Both the position numbers and the translations under genes were made by a program. Below the pieces are notes generated by a model. That model was not told the origin of the DNA. It did no database searches and worked only from the letters and a program-made list of their open reading frames with translations. Positions 50,771-63,300 of a stretch of 64,000 bases of DNA are shown here, piece after piece; the stretch's first letter is position 1, and each line of letters starts with the position of its first letter. Source of the DNA: Chamaea fasciata (lineage: Eukaryota; Chordata; Aves; Passeriformes; Sylviidae); NCBI GenBank assembly GCA_029207755.1, contig JARCOQ010000005.1, forward strand, positions 58,787,414-58,851,413. The letters are read 5' to 3'.

Positions 50771-52207
50771 ATTTTCCCCTTTGATGTCATGCTAAACTAT
50801 TTGAAAACAGTAAAATACAGTTATGTTTTGTGGTGCAAAATTGACATATTGCAAAAGCTATGCTGAGTAAAACTGACTAGATTAGAGTAAAATTAGGGTA
50901 TCTTTGATAACAAATCCCTGTGGAGCAAGAACAAGCTCTTCCCATGTGCTTGTTGTGTTTTTAGCACAACAGTGTTTCAATCTTAATTGGAAAATTAGTT
51001 ATATGAGGAGGTGCACTTAATCTTGCATCTGCGCACACAGATGACATTTGGATGGTGTGCTGCTCCTGATCTTAGGAGCGCTGCCACGCATCAGCAAACG
51101 CAAGTGCTCGAGCCTGGAGTTGACATTTTGTCTGGAAGGGCTGTGAGCGACCATGTGGTCTTTGGAAGGCTGCACTGAGCCCCTGCTCACAGTGGTAAAG
51201 TTGGAGAAAAGGGAATGGAGAAAATTTGGTGTGATCATCCCTTTTAACACAAGATTGTCCCTCACAATATTTAGTTCCTAGCAGGTTTTACATTGCATTT
51301 ACTTTTAGAAACCAGAAAATAAATAGATTGACACCTTTCTTTCATATCTAATATGTTTTATAATCAGGAAGCATAATTTCAGAGGGGAAAAACGCCTTCT
51401 GCTGAGTTGCTGGCAGCCGTACCTAGAGTGTGTAGGAAGCTGTCAGGAGAGCAGGGATGTCAGGTGTGGACCTACACAGATGATGCTTCATTTGTGAGAT
51501 TCAGTTAGATTAAAGTACAAAGTAGTATGAATAATTTGGCTTCAGGTTCAGTGTATAAGAATGCATAAGACCAAAATATCTGCATTGTGCCTTTGTACCA
51601 GCTGAGACTGTGACCCAGCTGTCAGACTACTCTATGGTTACCATTATCTTTTACATAACAACTTTTCATATTCTCATATTTGATTTTTTAAGCATCTGTC
51701 ATTACCTCTCCAGAAACCCCTTACAAATTAGAGGTGCATCTTGCATAACTGAAGAGCAATTATTGTTCCATTACCAAGTAATGAAGTGCACACTTGTATG
51801 AAAAGAACGATGACTCAAGATTTGATAAAGTTCAGTAAGATTCCTAAGATAATTTCTGAAAGTGTTTTCTGCCTTTTAAGCTTATATTTTAGTAGGTGGC
51901 AGATCTTATGTCTTATTTTACCTAAAGAAGTATTAAGGAAGAAAAAACATAATGTGAGATCTTGAAAAAGGGAGCTGTTTTCATATCAAACTCAAGGCAG
52001 ATGTTTTGACAAAAAATGTCTCGCTGCCATGGGAGGACACAAGAGTTTGTGATTACTAATGTTGATTTAGACTGGTGATTCAGTGTGTTCTTGTCCCCTT
52101 GGTAATTCTGTCAGGACATGAGGGAAGCTTCAGGGAAGACAGGAGTCCTAGGAATTCAGTATGGCATGGTCATCCCCCAAGTTATGCTTGAAGACAACTT
52201 TAGTTTT

Positions 52208-52925
52208 CATAGAATCACTAAGGTTGAAAAGGACCCTCAAAATCACAGAGTCCAACCATTAATCCAGCAGCACCGTGTTCACCACTACACTATAACCCCA
52301 AAATGTTTTTGAACACCTCCTGGGCAGTCTGTTCCAATGCCTGACCACAGTTTCAGTGAAGAGATTTTTCCCAATATTCAATATAAACCTTCTCTGGAAC
52401 AACTTGAGGGCATTTCCTGTTGTCTTATCACTTGTTACCTGGGAGAAGAGACTGACTCCCAGCTCAATACCACCTGCTCTCAGCACTGCAGGGCTTCTTG
52501 TGACCCAAGAGCAGGACCCAGCACTTGGACTTGGTGCATCTCACACAGTTGGCCTCGGCCCATTGATCCAGCCTGTCCTGATCCCTCTGCAGAGCCTTCC
52601 CACCCTCATAGATCAACATTCCCTCCTAGCTTGGTGTTGTCTATAAACTGACAGAGAGAGCACTCCATCCCCATGTCCAGATCATTGATAAAGGTGTTTA
52701 ACAGAGCTGACCCCAGCACTGAGCCCTGGGAATACCTGCAGTGACCAGTCTCCAGCTGATTATAACTCCATTCACCACCACTCTCTGGGCCTGGCCATCA
52801 CCCAGATTTTTACCCTACGAACACTGCACCTGTCCAAACCATAGGCTGCCAGTAACTCCAGAGAAATGCTTTGGGGACACAGTGTCAAAGGATTTAGCGA
52901 AGCCTTTTCAACTGGATAACATTGC
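52208..52925 (-). mobile_element. CR1 LINE fragment with reverse transcriptase remnants
   Basis: The + strand starts CATAGAATCACTAAGGTTGA and continues through the reverse complement of the CR1 3' region. On the minus strand 52259-52486 encodes an ORF2 C-terminus with FQRRFILNIGKNLFTETVV and HWNRLPRRCSKTF. Further along, the + strand blocks 'gatccagcctgtcctgatcc', 'ccagatcattgataaaggtg' and 'actgagccctggg' are the complement of the C-terminal reverse transcriptase region; on the minus strand they give INDLD-like residues. The order suggests an internal deletion near 52480-52500 joining tail and reverse transcriptase parts. The copy has several frameshifts and cannot be active. Confidence 0.9.
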
Positions 52926-55900
52926 AGGGCTCTTGAGGGACTCCAGATGGTGCTTCCAGGGCCTGCTTTTGAGATGTGGGATTCCCTGTGCAATCATTTG
53001 CAGGGTAATGCTCTCTGCCAGTTAGGAATTGTCTTCTCTCGGGCACCCCAAACACTGGGGTACTTAAGCAGGAAATTATTTTGAACGTTTAGGTTCTTAC
53101 GTTTAATGCTTTTTTGAGCAGAGCTTAGTGTGATGATCACAATCTGCTAATCCCTCTAGCAGAGTCCCCCAGTAAGTGGGACACATAATCATGATGATTA
53201 CTGGGTCATTGCAGCAGAACAGCTGGTGTAGATTGCTGTAGTTCTGTTCCTGTTCAGCACAGATGAGGCTTCCACATCTCCAGTATCCTCATGGTAAAGC
53301 TGCAAGCTTAGGGAATGGGATGGTGGGCAGTGCAGATCTCACCAGCTCGACCTGCCTCTTGAGATTCTTCCCACCTACTTAAACTAGGCTTGGTGAATTT
53401 TAGATCATTGATTTTAAGGGCCTTTCCCAATTGGTTAATGCTAATTTTCTTGGACTGCTTCTCTGATGGGACTTGCTGTGGCTTTAGCAAGGAGGGAGAT
53501 ATACTGTCTGATTCAGTGAAAGAAAAAAAAGCCCCAAACCCAAGGAAACTAACATAATCCAGAAGATAATCTGCAAATGGTCACTTGTCAAATGAACATC
53601 AGGTGGTAAGGGACTGTTTGACTTATCAGATCTCTTATCATGCACAGCTAGTTATGTAGTTCCTTTCACAGACTAGCTCAGTGCTGTGTGTGTCCAGTTG
53701 GACTGTCTCCAAGGCTCCCCTTGGAAGGCTATTTGTCTGACAAGCTTGCCTGGAAAGCTTTCTTTTGCTTGCCTAAAGGCCTCAATAGCAATTTTTTGCC
53801 CACTTAATCCTTGTGTTTGTGCATCTCTTTTATCCTCCTTCCTTTTCCTGCCTGTGTGTTAATGTGTGGGCACACAGAACTAGAGAGACTGTTGAAGAGC
53901 AAAACGGGGGTTAAAGTCTGAGAATCCAGCAGCAACTCTTTATGTCCTAAGTGTTTCTGGGGAGAGGACACAGGGCTGGAATTTCTTGTTACTAAATGGC
54001 ATACTAACCTTACTGGCTTTGTCTAGGCAGGTTTTGTGCAGTGACAATGGCTGAGATTCTCCAGAGAAGTTGCCTTTGGTTTTGCCGAAGAGAAGTGTAT
54101 GTTATGAGTGCTTGTTTTCATTTTTATTTATGTCCCTTGGTCAAGTGCCATGAGAATCTCAGCAGTTTCAAAAACTTAAGCTTTTCATTCTGACTTGCAA
54201 CCATTTTGAGAAAGCACAGAACAAAAAACATCAGCAACTGCAAATGTGTGGGATGAAAAAAATGCCATCAGAATCCCCACCAGATATGATGTTTAAGTTA
54301 ATTTCATAGGTGCGTGAAGCACTAGAAAGAGCCTCCTGCTTCATCTTGGTAACTGGCAGGCAGGAAAAATGAAGTTGAACTATTTTCTGTAGTGACTCGT
54401 GCTTCTGCCTTGTTGTACGCTAGTGCAAAACATGTCTAAATGAGATGAGAACTGAAACTTAACACTGGACCAAAATGTAAATATCAACACTTCCCCCACA
54501 TGTTACTGAAGAAACTTGCTGCTTCTTCTTTTTTTCTGGACTCCTAGAGGCTTTAGTTCTCATTCTCTCAGGCCTTTTGGAGACCCCAGCCCCCTTTCCA
54601 TGAGTGTGTTAGCTAGGCTTCCTTTACCGTGCTGATGGGGTGCTGCTTACCTGTTCTGTCAGAGTCTGAAGGATTGTGAAAATGATTTAGCCTCTGAGCA
54701 GAGCTAACATAATCATAGTTTAAGAAAAGGATGATTATCTTTCCTTTCCTGGTAGTGTACTTCTGTGTCCCAGGGGGTTGTCTTCCCAGAGAGACGCCTG
54801 CATTTTCTTCTGTCTTTGCCATGGATTTCTATCCACAAAGTCCCATAGAAAGATTTGCCTGTTACAGGACAAGGGTGATTTGCTCCTTTTTGGCTGGAGA
54901 GTCTGAAAGGGATGTTAAATCTCCGGGGGAAGGGTGTGTGCTTCTTTCATCTCTGTCCCCCTTGGAAGATGCAAAGGCACAGTCGTCCCCATGCTCGGCC
55001 CAGCCCCAGGGCTGACGGACTTTTCTTCAGCCATGAGGTGAAGCTGGGGTCTTTTCTTGGCTGCTGCTGGACTCCATGGACACGTGAGACAACACAGCAG
55101 CTGCTGTTGGATGGGCTGGAGTTCAGGGTGCTGCAGGGTGAGGGAAGTCCTCTGTGGGCTGGGTTGTTCTGTCTGTCAGCTGCCGAGCATCAGCTTCAGG
55201 CCAGTGCCTCTGCAGCTCTGACGAGGAGGCACCCATCACTCAGCAATGGTACCAACTCCTTTTTAGCTAAAGGAAAAAAAGTCAGAGAGGAAATAACTTG
55301 AAGCTGCATATTTTAGTGGTCTGAAGTGTTTCTGGATCAGAGAAGACAAAATAAACTTTCTGCCTGAGCTTGGATGTGTGGTGCTCAGCTCCCTCACCAT
55401 GCACTGACAGCAGAGTGATATGAAGGCATTTGACACCTTCCAGTATTGGCATCAGGAAGAGACTCAGTCGTCTTAACACCTCCTAGCAGTTGGGTAAGTA
55501 ATTTCCTGAGAGCAGAGGATGGAATGTTGTTCTTCCCTCTCCCTGGCAGGCTTTGGGAGTTGAATTCCTTTGTTTTGGAAACAAATTTGATCTGAAAATA
55601 TTCTTTTCTGTAACAAAAATAGACTCTGTGGTACAGTCTCTCGACCTGGTGTGAAGACTAAACACTTCTGTTGCAAGGAGGAGCCTTTGGTGTCAGGCAG
55701 TAGATGATTTCATGCATGGATGCCACACTGTCTGCTCTCAGTAACAGCCATGGTGTCAGTTATGTACTGAGGTCCAAAGACCTGAAAATGTACAAATGTG
55801 AGGGGTTACAGATTTCCTCTTAATGCTTCTGGTGTTCTGGTTCAGTAAAATATATTCTATGGAGCTATTTATGTTAAGAAACAGAACCCAAGGAGTTCTG

Positions 55901-57480
55901 CTCCCCACTTTCACCTGCTTTATTCCTCCTTCCTGCCCACATGCTGTGGTGGCTCAAGTGGATAGAACCTTTGCTTAGGATGTGTGCCAGTCTCCTGGAC
56001 AGAAAATCACAATGTTCACTGACCTGCTGCCTTCAGGAAAGCGTTGTTGTTCTGCTGAACTCACAGCTTTGCAGGCTGTCTTTTCTGCCTGCAGGAGTAC
56101 TGAGCAGTGACCAAGATCCTGGTTTTGGGGTTTTCTTTAAGGTAAATAACAATTACAAAAGCAGCACATTATGTCTGATGTGTAAAAGCCTCTTTATCTT
56201 CCTTTCTAGCCCTGCCGTGGTGGTAAGGATGTATTAAGAGCTTTCCTAACCTTAGTTCACTTTGATGGAATGGTGCTGCTATATTAGGAAGAAATGACGG
56301 TGTAAAATTAAGTAGAAATGAACTTGTCCTTTTAGTTCTTTTCTTTTGTCCACAAATTTGTTAAGCAAATGGATGTGTATTTATGGATTAGGTACTATAT
56401 TCCCAGAAGACACTAAGAAATTAATACACACAGACCATGTTGCAAATTGCATTTAAATAGCTGTTGCCTTATTTTGCCACACTCGAGTGGGAAATCATGC
56501 TGCAGAAAGGAATAATGGCTGCGTGATAAATCTCAAAAGAAGTGCAGATGAGATGTCCTTGTAATGAGAGATGATAATTAGCAACTGCTTTGTTTGGGAT
56601 GGTGTGGATGGTGTATTTGGATGCAGCAATTGTGTAGGTGTGGTGAGAAAGCAGAGGAGGGCCAGGAGGAAGGAAACTGACTCTTGAATCACCATTTTCA
56701 ATCTCCACCAACTTAATGTTGTGTAATAGGAGCACAGTCTAGCAAAAGCACTGCCAAGAGATAAAATGCTGGGTTTTACTCTTCCTCCTGCACTTCTCTG
56801 CCCTCCCAACATCCTCTCTGCTGTTCTCTGCAGCACACTTTCTCTGAAATGGCTGGTATGTTGTCAGATCTTTTTACCCCTGTTTTTTGGTGGTGAAGTC
56901 TTCCTTGCTGTGAAATAAAAGATCCTGCCTTACTCCCTTCTTCTTGCTGTGTGAGTTTTAATTAATGTTTTTGCAAAGCATGTTAAGATCCTTGAATAGC
57001 AGTGTGGTTTTGGCAGTGGTTCAGTCTCCTGGAGAAAAGTGTATGCCTTGGAGTCTAGGAAAAAAAAATAATCTAACAGGTTTTTAGGTTTAGAAAAAGA
57101 CAGGTAAAACCCCTGAACTTGGTGGGGTAAAAGCCCCTGCTTTTCTTTAACTCACATAATCTGAAACTTTAGTCTCATAATAGCTTTTTTTTTTTTTTTT
57201 AAAGTGGAGTCAGGTGTCTTTCTTCCTGAAGGTGGGAGTCATCCCTATTGAAATCTTAGGAACCATGTTCATATTGCACTAGTTTATTTTCAAAACAGTA
57301 TTTCCTTACACAGCCTTCCCATTCTCTATTCTCATGATAGAAATTAAAAGGAGACTTTGAAATGTGTCGGCTGGTCTCTTAAAAGATGGAGGACGTCCTT
57401 TTTTCAAGCAATTGAAGGAATGGAATCCACAAAACCTTCTGGATTGCTTTCAGTCCACAGTAGAGTAAAGATGCTGAGTG

Positions 57481-57690
57481 TGTATTGGCGATTGATGTAG
57501 AGACGGGAAGACTGATTTTGGTGATCAGAATTCGATTTTACTCAGGTTTTCCAAGAGCTTATATACCATTTCAGTTAGGTTAATAATTTCTACTACAATA
57601 ATTAGGTTAAAAGATCATACAAGCAACTTATGCATTTTACAACATCTTTATTGTAGGGGGTTGATTGAATCTCTTCGCTTAAGCAGGTTT
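57481..57690 (-). mobile_element. Endogenous retrovirus LTR next to env remnant
   Basis: On the minus strand, downstream of the env stop codon, lies a short U3-like stretch with a TATATAAG box at 57565-57558, then about 77 bases of R/U5-like sequence ending in ACA at 57481. The upstream border is uncertain: an LTR start at TGTTGTAA (57644) gives 164 bp, while a start at TGCTTAAG (57686) gives 206 bp and places a purine-rich stretch before it. The distance from TATA to the 3' end resembles that of the LTR at 12801-13073. No target duplication can be tested, because the other side of the provirus is missing. Confidence 0.6.
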
Positions 57691-57710
57691 AATCCTATCT
57701 TCTCATAATC

Positions 57711-58130
57711 TCAAAGTTCTGTTTGTCCTTGCCATGGCATCCTAGTCATCAGACTAGCTATGCTAATCAAGTCTGTCTTACTCTCTGTCCTGTGTATTCC
57801 CACATCTCCCTCTTTTGTATTAACCGTAAACACTCTTTTAATAGCTTTATCAATCAATCTCTGCACACATTGAAGCAAGCAAGGTACCATAACTAACATA
57901 ATTATTATTAAAATCATAACATGCATTCCTATTCTAAGAAAATCTTTTAGCCAAGGTGTCAAACTCCAGTCACTAAACAGGTTATCTAGCCAAGATCCAG
58001 ATTTTACCTTTAGTTTAAACACACTATTCTTCAGCAGCTGAATGCTTTTATGGATAGATTCTGAGTGATCAGAAAGATTCATACAACACATTCCATCAAA
58101 ATCCACACAAAAACCCACCAATTATCAGCA
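57711..58130 (-). pseudogene. Retroviral env transmembrane-subunit remnant (endogenous retrovirus)
   Basis: The minus strand stays open for about 137 codons and ends in a stop just before the LTR. At its start a CX6CC motif is visible (C, six residues, CC), the disulfide-forming motif of the transmembrane subunit of alpha-, gamma- and D-type retroviral envelopes. It is followed by a membrane-proximal segment with WLDN and TPWLKDF, a roughly 22-residue hydrophobic anchor rich in I, L, M and V, a Cys-containing end (PCLLQC), and a charged cytoplasmic tail. The surface subunit, the fusion peptide and the region before CX6CC are missing; upstream of about 58130 the sequence no longer looks retroviral. 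It is a truncated copy, antisense to TMTC1 in intron 5. Only the motifs are used for this call; the genus is uncertain. Confidence 0.85.
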
Positions 58131-60322
58131 AGTGTGTCCTATATAAACTATGCCAGATCAGACTGACTGGGAAAGCCCTTTTTTCCCGGTCTCCATTGTG
58201 AATGCTTTGAAGCAGGTCTCTGTTTCAGGTTGTTACCACAGTGCTGAGGTGTAAATCGGCAGCAGGACAATACTGGAGAAGGCGTCACTTCTCAGTGTTG
58301 ACCCAAACATCGGAAAAGTGTTTGCAGTGTTCCGGGATTTTTTTGGCATGATTGACTTGGCTACAAAATACACTTATGGAAACCAGTGTTAGGAATGTTA
58401 GGAGTCACATCTGTGGTTCCTCTAAAAGGGCTGGCTTCATCATGGGAACAGTTCTGCATTTTCCACATGCTTGCATTTAGAAGTGTCCATGAAGCAGCTT
58501 GAGGACATCTGGGAGGCTGGATAACTGGTGCTTCTGGAAATTGCAGGGAAGCCATTTGGGATGAAAAGCTGCTTGTTGCAAAATGGTTACTTGCTGGTGA
58601 AGGTGCGTCATGCCAGGACATTCCTGCAGAGCCCTTGGATAGGCAGTGTGGTAGACTGTGGGCTGGACAGCTTGCCTACATACACAGAGACAGACGTGAC
58701 AGTTACCAAAATTTGTGTCTTGGAGGAGAAGCCCAGCAGTGCAGCTCATCCTGAACTTGGCAGTGATTGTGGGGTGGATGCTCTGGAGGGATTCAGGGGC
58801 TGTGGGGCAGCCAGGTGCTCCCCCTCAGGCCTCTGGTCCCAAAGAGCCTGCCCAAGTTCTGCATCTTGGGACCTGTTTGGTCTCTGGGGTTTGGCTGAAG
58901 CAGATGGCTGAGGTGTGATTGCATTGACACAGACAAGCTGCAGGCCATAAAACAAGTATCTCCACCTTGTTTTTCCAGAGCTGCGTCTGCCAAAGTGCTG
59001 TAAGACAGGCTGGCACTTAGGATTCTGGATAAGCTCTCCTCTGGCCTTCTCATTATTGATTTTAAACATGTGTTACCATATCAACATTATTTGTAGTCAT
59101 ATTTTTTTTTTCCCTGTCAAAAGGCAGCCTATGTGCTGGAATTGTGAGATGACAGAAGTTTTTCCTTTTATGAATCTCTTTGACTGACCCACAGAGCAGC
59201 AAAGGGAAAGCTAGCCCTGTGCTTTTTGAGGCTCAGCAACCTATTTTTCCATCAAAGCTGGTATCAGTTGCTGTGACTTCAAAGGCAGGTGTGCCAAAAA
59301 GGTGAAGGTATCTTGCACTCTTGTGCACAAGAAATACCAGATCAAGAAGGTGTTTTTCTCCAGTAGTTGCTCTAATTATTTTTGTCAAGCCTGAGCTGCA
59401 TCTGGGCAATGTGGGATTTTGGGGAACGGAGTCCACAGGAGATGAGCTCTCTGTTGCTGATGGAGGGAAAGAGGGTCCCCAGAAGATGAACTCAGAGGGG
59501 TGGATGGCTCTGCATCCTCCCCATTCACCGCTGGTCGTAAAGGGTGCACGGGGTGCTCATTTCCCTTGACTGAAGTCAGCCTTTCTGAATACTCCCTCTG
59601 CTGCCACTGTTCTCACAGGGGTTTCAAACAGCTTTCCACCAGGATTTTAGTGTGTGGCTTGGGATGCTTTGTTTTGTGAGAGTAGATCTCTCTGTCAGAT
59701 TCCCACTGAGCGCTGTCCGAGGCAGAGCAGAGAGAGCAGGAGAGGGAGCATGCCCTCCTGGGGGGAGGGTGATGATCCTGAGCAGTGATGTGCTTGCAGG
59801 CGCATTGTAAATCCTGAATGCTGGGTTGGTCAGCTCCAGGAATGCTGGCAGGACACTGATGGATAGCCCCCGGAGGGATTGTCTCATTCTTTATCAAGTA
59901 CTGGCTCTCTACCAAGAGTTGTTCTAAAAAATAATCATAAAGAAAGGGAAAGAAGTTATAGTTCCTGCTGTGAAGTCAGCAAGAGCCAGCTGTTGACAGA
60001 AGTGAGAGTGGAATAGGGGTCTGTAGGGTTTTGACTTCCTTTACCATAACTTGCTGGATGCTGATGTTATTTTTATCAGATCTGGCCTTGCAGAGTCAGG
60101 AAGACAGATCAGCAAGAGAGAAAGAGAAATGGAAATAAATGAGGTGTCTGGCACATTTGAGTTTTAAAGTGCGCTTGTGTGCGACTGGGAGATGGTTGGC
60201 TGAGGCAAAGGGTGTGATATGGTACAACACAGTCCCTCTTAAGCAGGTGTTACTGGAGGGGCAGACACGGGGTCCTGATCTTGTTTGCATGAGGTCCAAC
60301 CCCACAGTTGGCCATCAGCCTC

Positions 60323-60350
60323 GCCCTGTGCCCAGGGGCAGGCACAGGGC
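60323..60350. repeat. Inverted repeat, 10-bp stem, 8-nt loop
   Basis: GCCCTGTGCC (60323-60332) and GGCACAGGGC (60341-60350) are exact complements around CAGGGGCA. It is GC-rich, short and within intron 5. No function is assigned. Confidence 0.8.
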
Positions 60351-63300
60351 ACAGAGGGCAAGGAACCAAAGCAGAGGGTGGCCTGCTGACCTTGGAGGAA
60401 GGAGGGAACATAAGCAACCTCCTGCTGACTCCCAGCAGGGTGAAAATTAATTTATTAGATTCATCCCAGTGAAAAAACCCAAACACCTGGACATCCTAGA
60501 AGGCTTTGCTTAAATGACACTGTTTTTTATTAGCCCTAACCATCTGCAAACCCCCCTCCCTCCCCAAAATGCAAAATGAAAAGGAAAGAAAGGATTTCTG
60601 AGTGAATGACAAGTTTTGTTTCTATTTTGGACATTTTCCAAATAAGAAATGTAGAAAAAGAGCTAGATTCAGTAACAGTCACACTTCTCCCAGGGGTGGA
60701 ATAGAAAAAGGAAGCTGTTAAGATGTTCCTTCTTGTTCCCACCAGCCTGGGTTGCTGAAGGCTGGTCAGTGCAACTCCATGTATTTTTCTTATGGAGCAT
60801 AAGAAAGTGCAGTGTGGGGCTGGCAAAGCTATTTGCATATCTGGCTTGAAACAACTGAAACGTTTCAACTGCAACAAACACTTCTTTCCTCTCCAGGCAT
60901 TTTAGATACTTAGTTACTGCTTCCCTGCAAAACGATCTGTGCGGTGCATGCAATAGCTAAGCTCCTGTAATAATACAGGAAAACCAAGCGAAGGAGGCAA
61001 AGAATCAGTTCCTGTTCTCTTGGGGAATTTCTGGGAAGTGCTGGTACTTCCCTCAGAAGCAACAGTTACCTTTTGAACTGCGGCAGAGTGGGGTCAGTTC
61101 AGCACTTTCCTGGGGAAATATGATTTTATACCTGAGTGTTTGCCTGCTGTTGTCAGTGGAGTTCAGGGCGGTCAGGGAGCTCAGTGTTGTTCTCTGGTCC
61201 CTCACTCTTATTTTACTCCTTTGTGTATGGGTATTAATCCATATCTACAAATGGATGCAGTAACCTCCTTTCTCCCTCTGTACTCTTCCTTCCTCCCCCT
61301 GTTCTCATCTCTACATAAAATGCTTGAGAATAAATTGGTAACTCTGCTTGATGGGGTACCTACAGCACTCATGGCTGACCTTCAGAAGTTTTCCTTTTTT
61401 TCCCCTTTCAATATGTTTGCAAGGAAGCCAAATCATTTAAACCAGCTGGAAGATCCCTGAACTGCTACAGTTCTATAATGTTCTATAATCATTTCCCTCC
61501 CAGCTTATAAAACTGGCTCTCTGTAGTTTACTGCCAGGCCCTTTCATTGCAGAGTGAAATAATAAAGGTCTCTGAGGACTGTGTGCTTCTCAACTCTCTG
61601 AGAGATCGATGGGATCAATTTGCCTCTGTGTGTTTCGATGTCTCTGTCCTAATTCTGGAGACAGCTGCTCTGGTGTGCTGTCAGGTGGCTGTTTGCAAAG
61701 GGAGGGACTCCTGGATCTGCTCAGCGCTCCCAAACAAGATCATTCGAGTTAAAAACCCCACAATAACAACCAAAAAAAAAGGGAGCAGGGCTTTATTGCT
61801 CTGTAATAGGTACTGCTGAGGTGGGCAGAGCTTTTCTTTGTCCCTGAGGTGAGCAGCCCATGAGGTAATGCAGCACGTATGGTTTGGGCAAGAGTTTAAA
61901 TTCATGCAGACGATTTATAGTGATTTTTGTAATGTGAGTTTTATTAAGTTGCCTGAAGCACAATATGTTCATCAAGGCTTTGCCTTGTTTCGCTCCATCC
62001 GTCTTGTAAAGTCCGTTTCATTCTGGCTCTTGTGAAAAGTGCCCTTTTGTGTCTTCTCCATCATAGCCCTGAGCTATCAGTTCGAGGAAACGAAACTGAA
62101 GCAGACAAAATAGCTTTGCTCAAGTAAAGTGCACTTGGGTGAGCTGGTGCTTTCTGGAGGAGGCTTTGACTGGCAGCAGCCACTTAGGTGAACTCCACTG
62201 CTTCTCTGTTCCTCAGAAAACACTGCAGCAACCTCCTGCCCTGAGACACATTTTGGAAAAGGGCCCTTTTTGCTTGAGTATAAATAATACATATACCTGT
62301 AACCTGAAGGTTTTTCAATGGCTTACAAACATCAGTCTGTATTGACACGTCCCATTTTTTAATTATGTTTTAAAAATCTTACCTTTGTTTTTACTCCCCA
62401 GTTCAGCTTCCCATGATTTGTTTTTGTCTGGCGTATAGGTATATTGGATCCTTTACTTGTTTAATTGCATTTTAACCGCAGGAGTGTATGTGATTGGCAC
62501 TTGGAATAAGTCTTTATTTCTCTAGGAATGTTTGTGGAATAACATATCTGATGGCTGCTTTGTGGATGTTACATTTAATCAATAACTCAAATGCAGAAAT
62601 AACAGCAGCTCTCTGTCTTTCTTGGTTGGCAATTTTATCCATGCTGACTGGTAACTTTTAGTTATTCAACGAGGACTATTCTTTGTGTTTAATGATAGCA
62701 TCAAACATATGCAGTGCAAACATTAAAGGAGCACAAATAAAGGAAAAGAATCTCTTAATTTAATACAAATTCCTGTTTCCTGTGAGTAAATCAAGCAAGA
62801 GTCTCTGGACAGGTTTTGTTGCAGCATTGGAAGGTAACAAGCCCTGAACAAAGTTCCCAATGTGTTTTCCCTCTAGCCAGATGGGTGATGTGCTCCTGGC
62901 ATGGGGTGCCTGGGGCAGAGGCTCTCAGTCTGGTGGGAAGGTGTGGTTACTCACTGGCAGCTCCAGCCCCATCCTGCAAAAGACTGGGGGTGTGTTAAAG
63001 GCTGTGGCAAAGGCCCCAAGGCAGAAGCTGCTTGTATTTTTGGCTGAGTGCAATATTCCGTAAACTTTCATGAGAAACTGTGCAGGATCTTTCATGCTTG
63101 CCAGGCTTTTAAATTTCAGAATTTAAGCCCACTTCTGTGGAAATGGAGACTACAAAATCGTGTTGTTTTCTTGCTACTGCTTATTTTTTGAAAGTTGCCA
63201 ATGCAGTTCAAAGTGAATATAGCTTAGTGACTTAAAGAAGATTGGAAGATTTGTGGTTTTATTTTTCTGGCAATGGATGAGACTGAATCGTGGTCAAAAT

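Noticed and set aside
58361..58621. Env surface-subunit continuation upstream of the env remnant
   Set aside because: The minus-strand frame has no retroviral motif and is separated by stops from the CX6CC frame.
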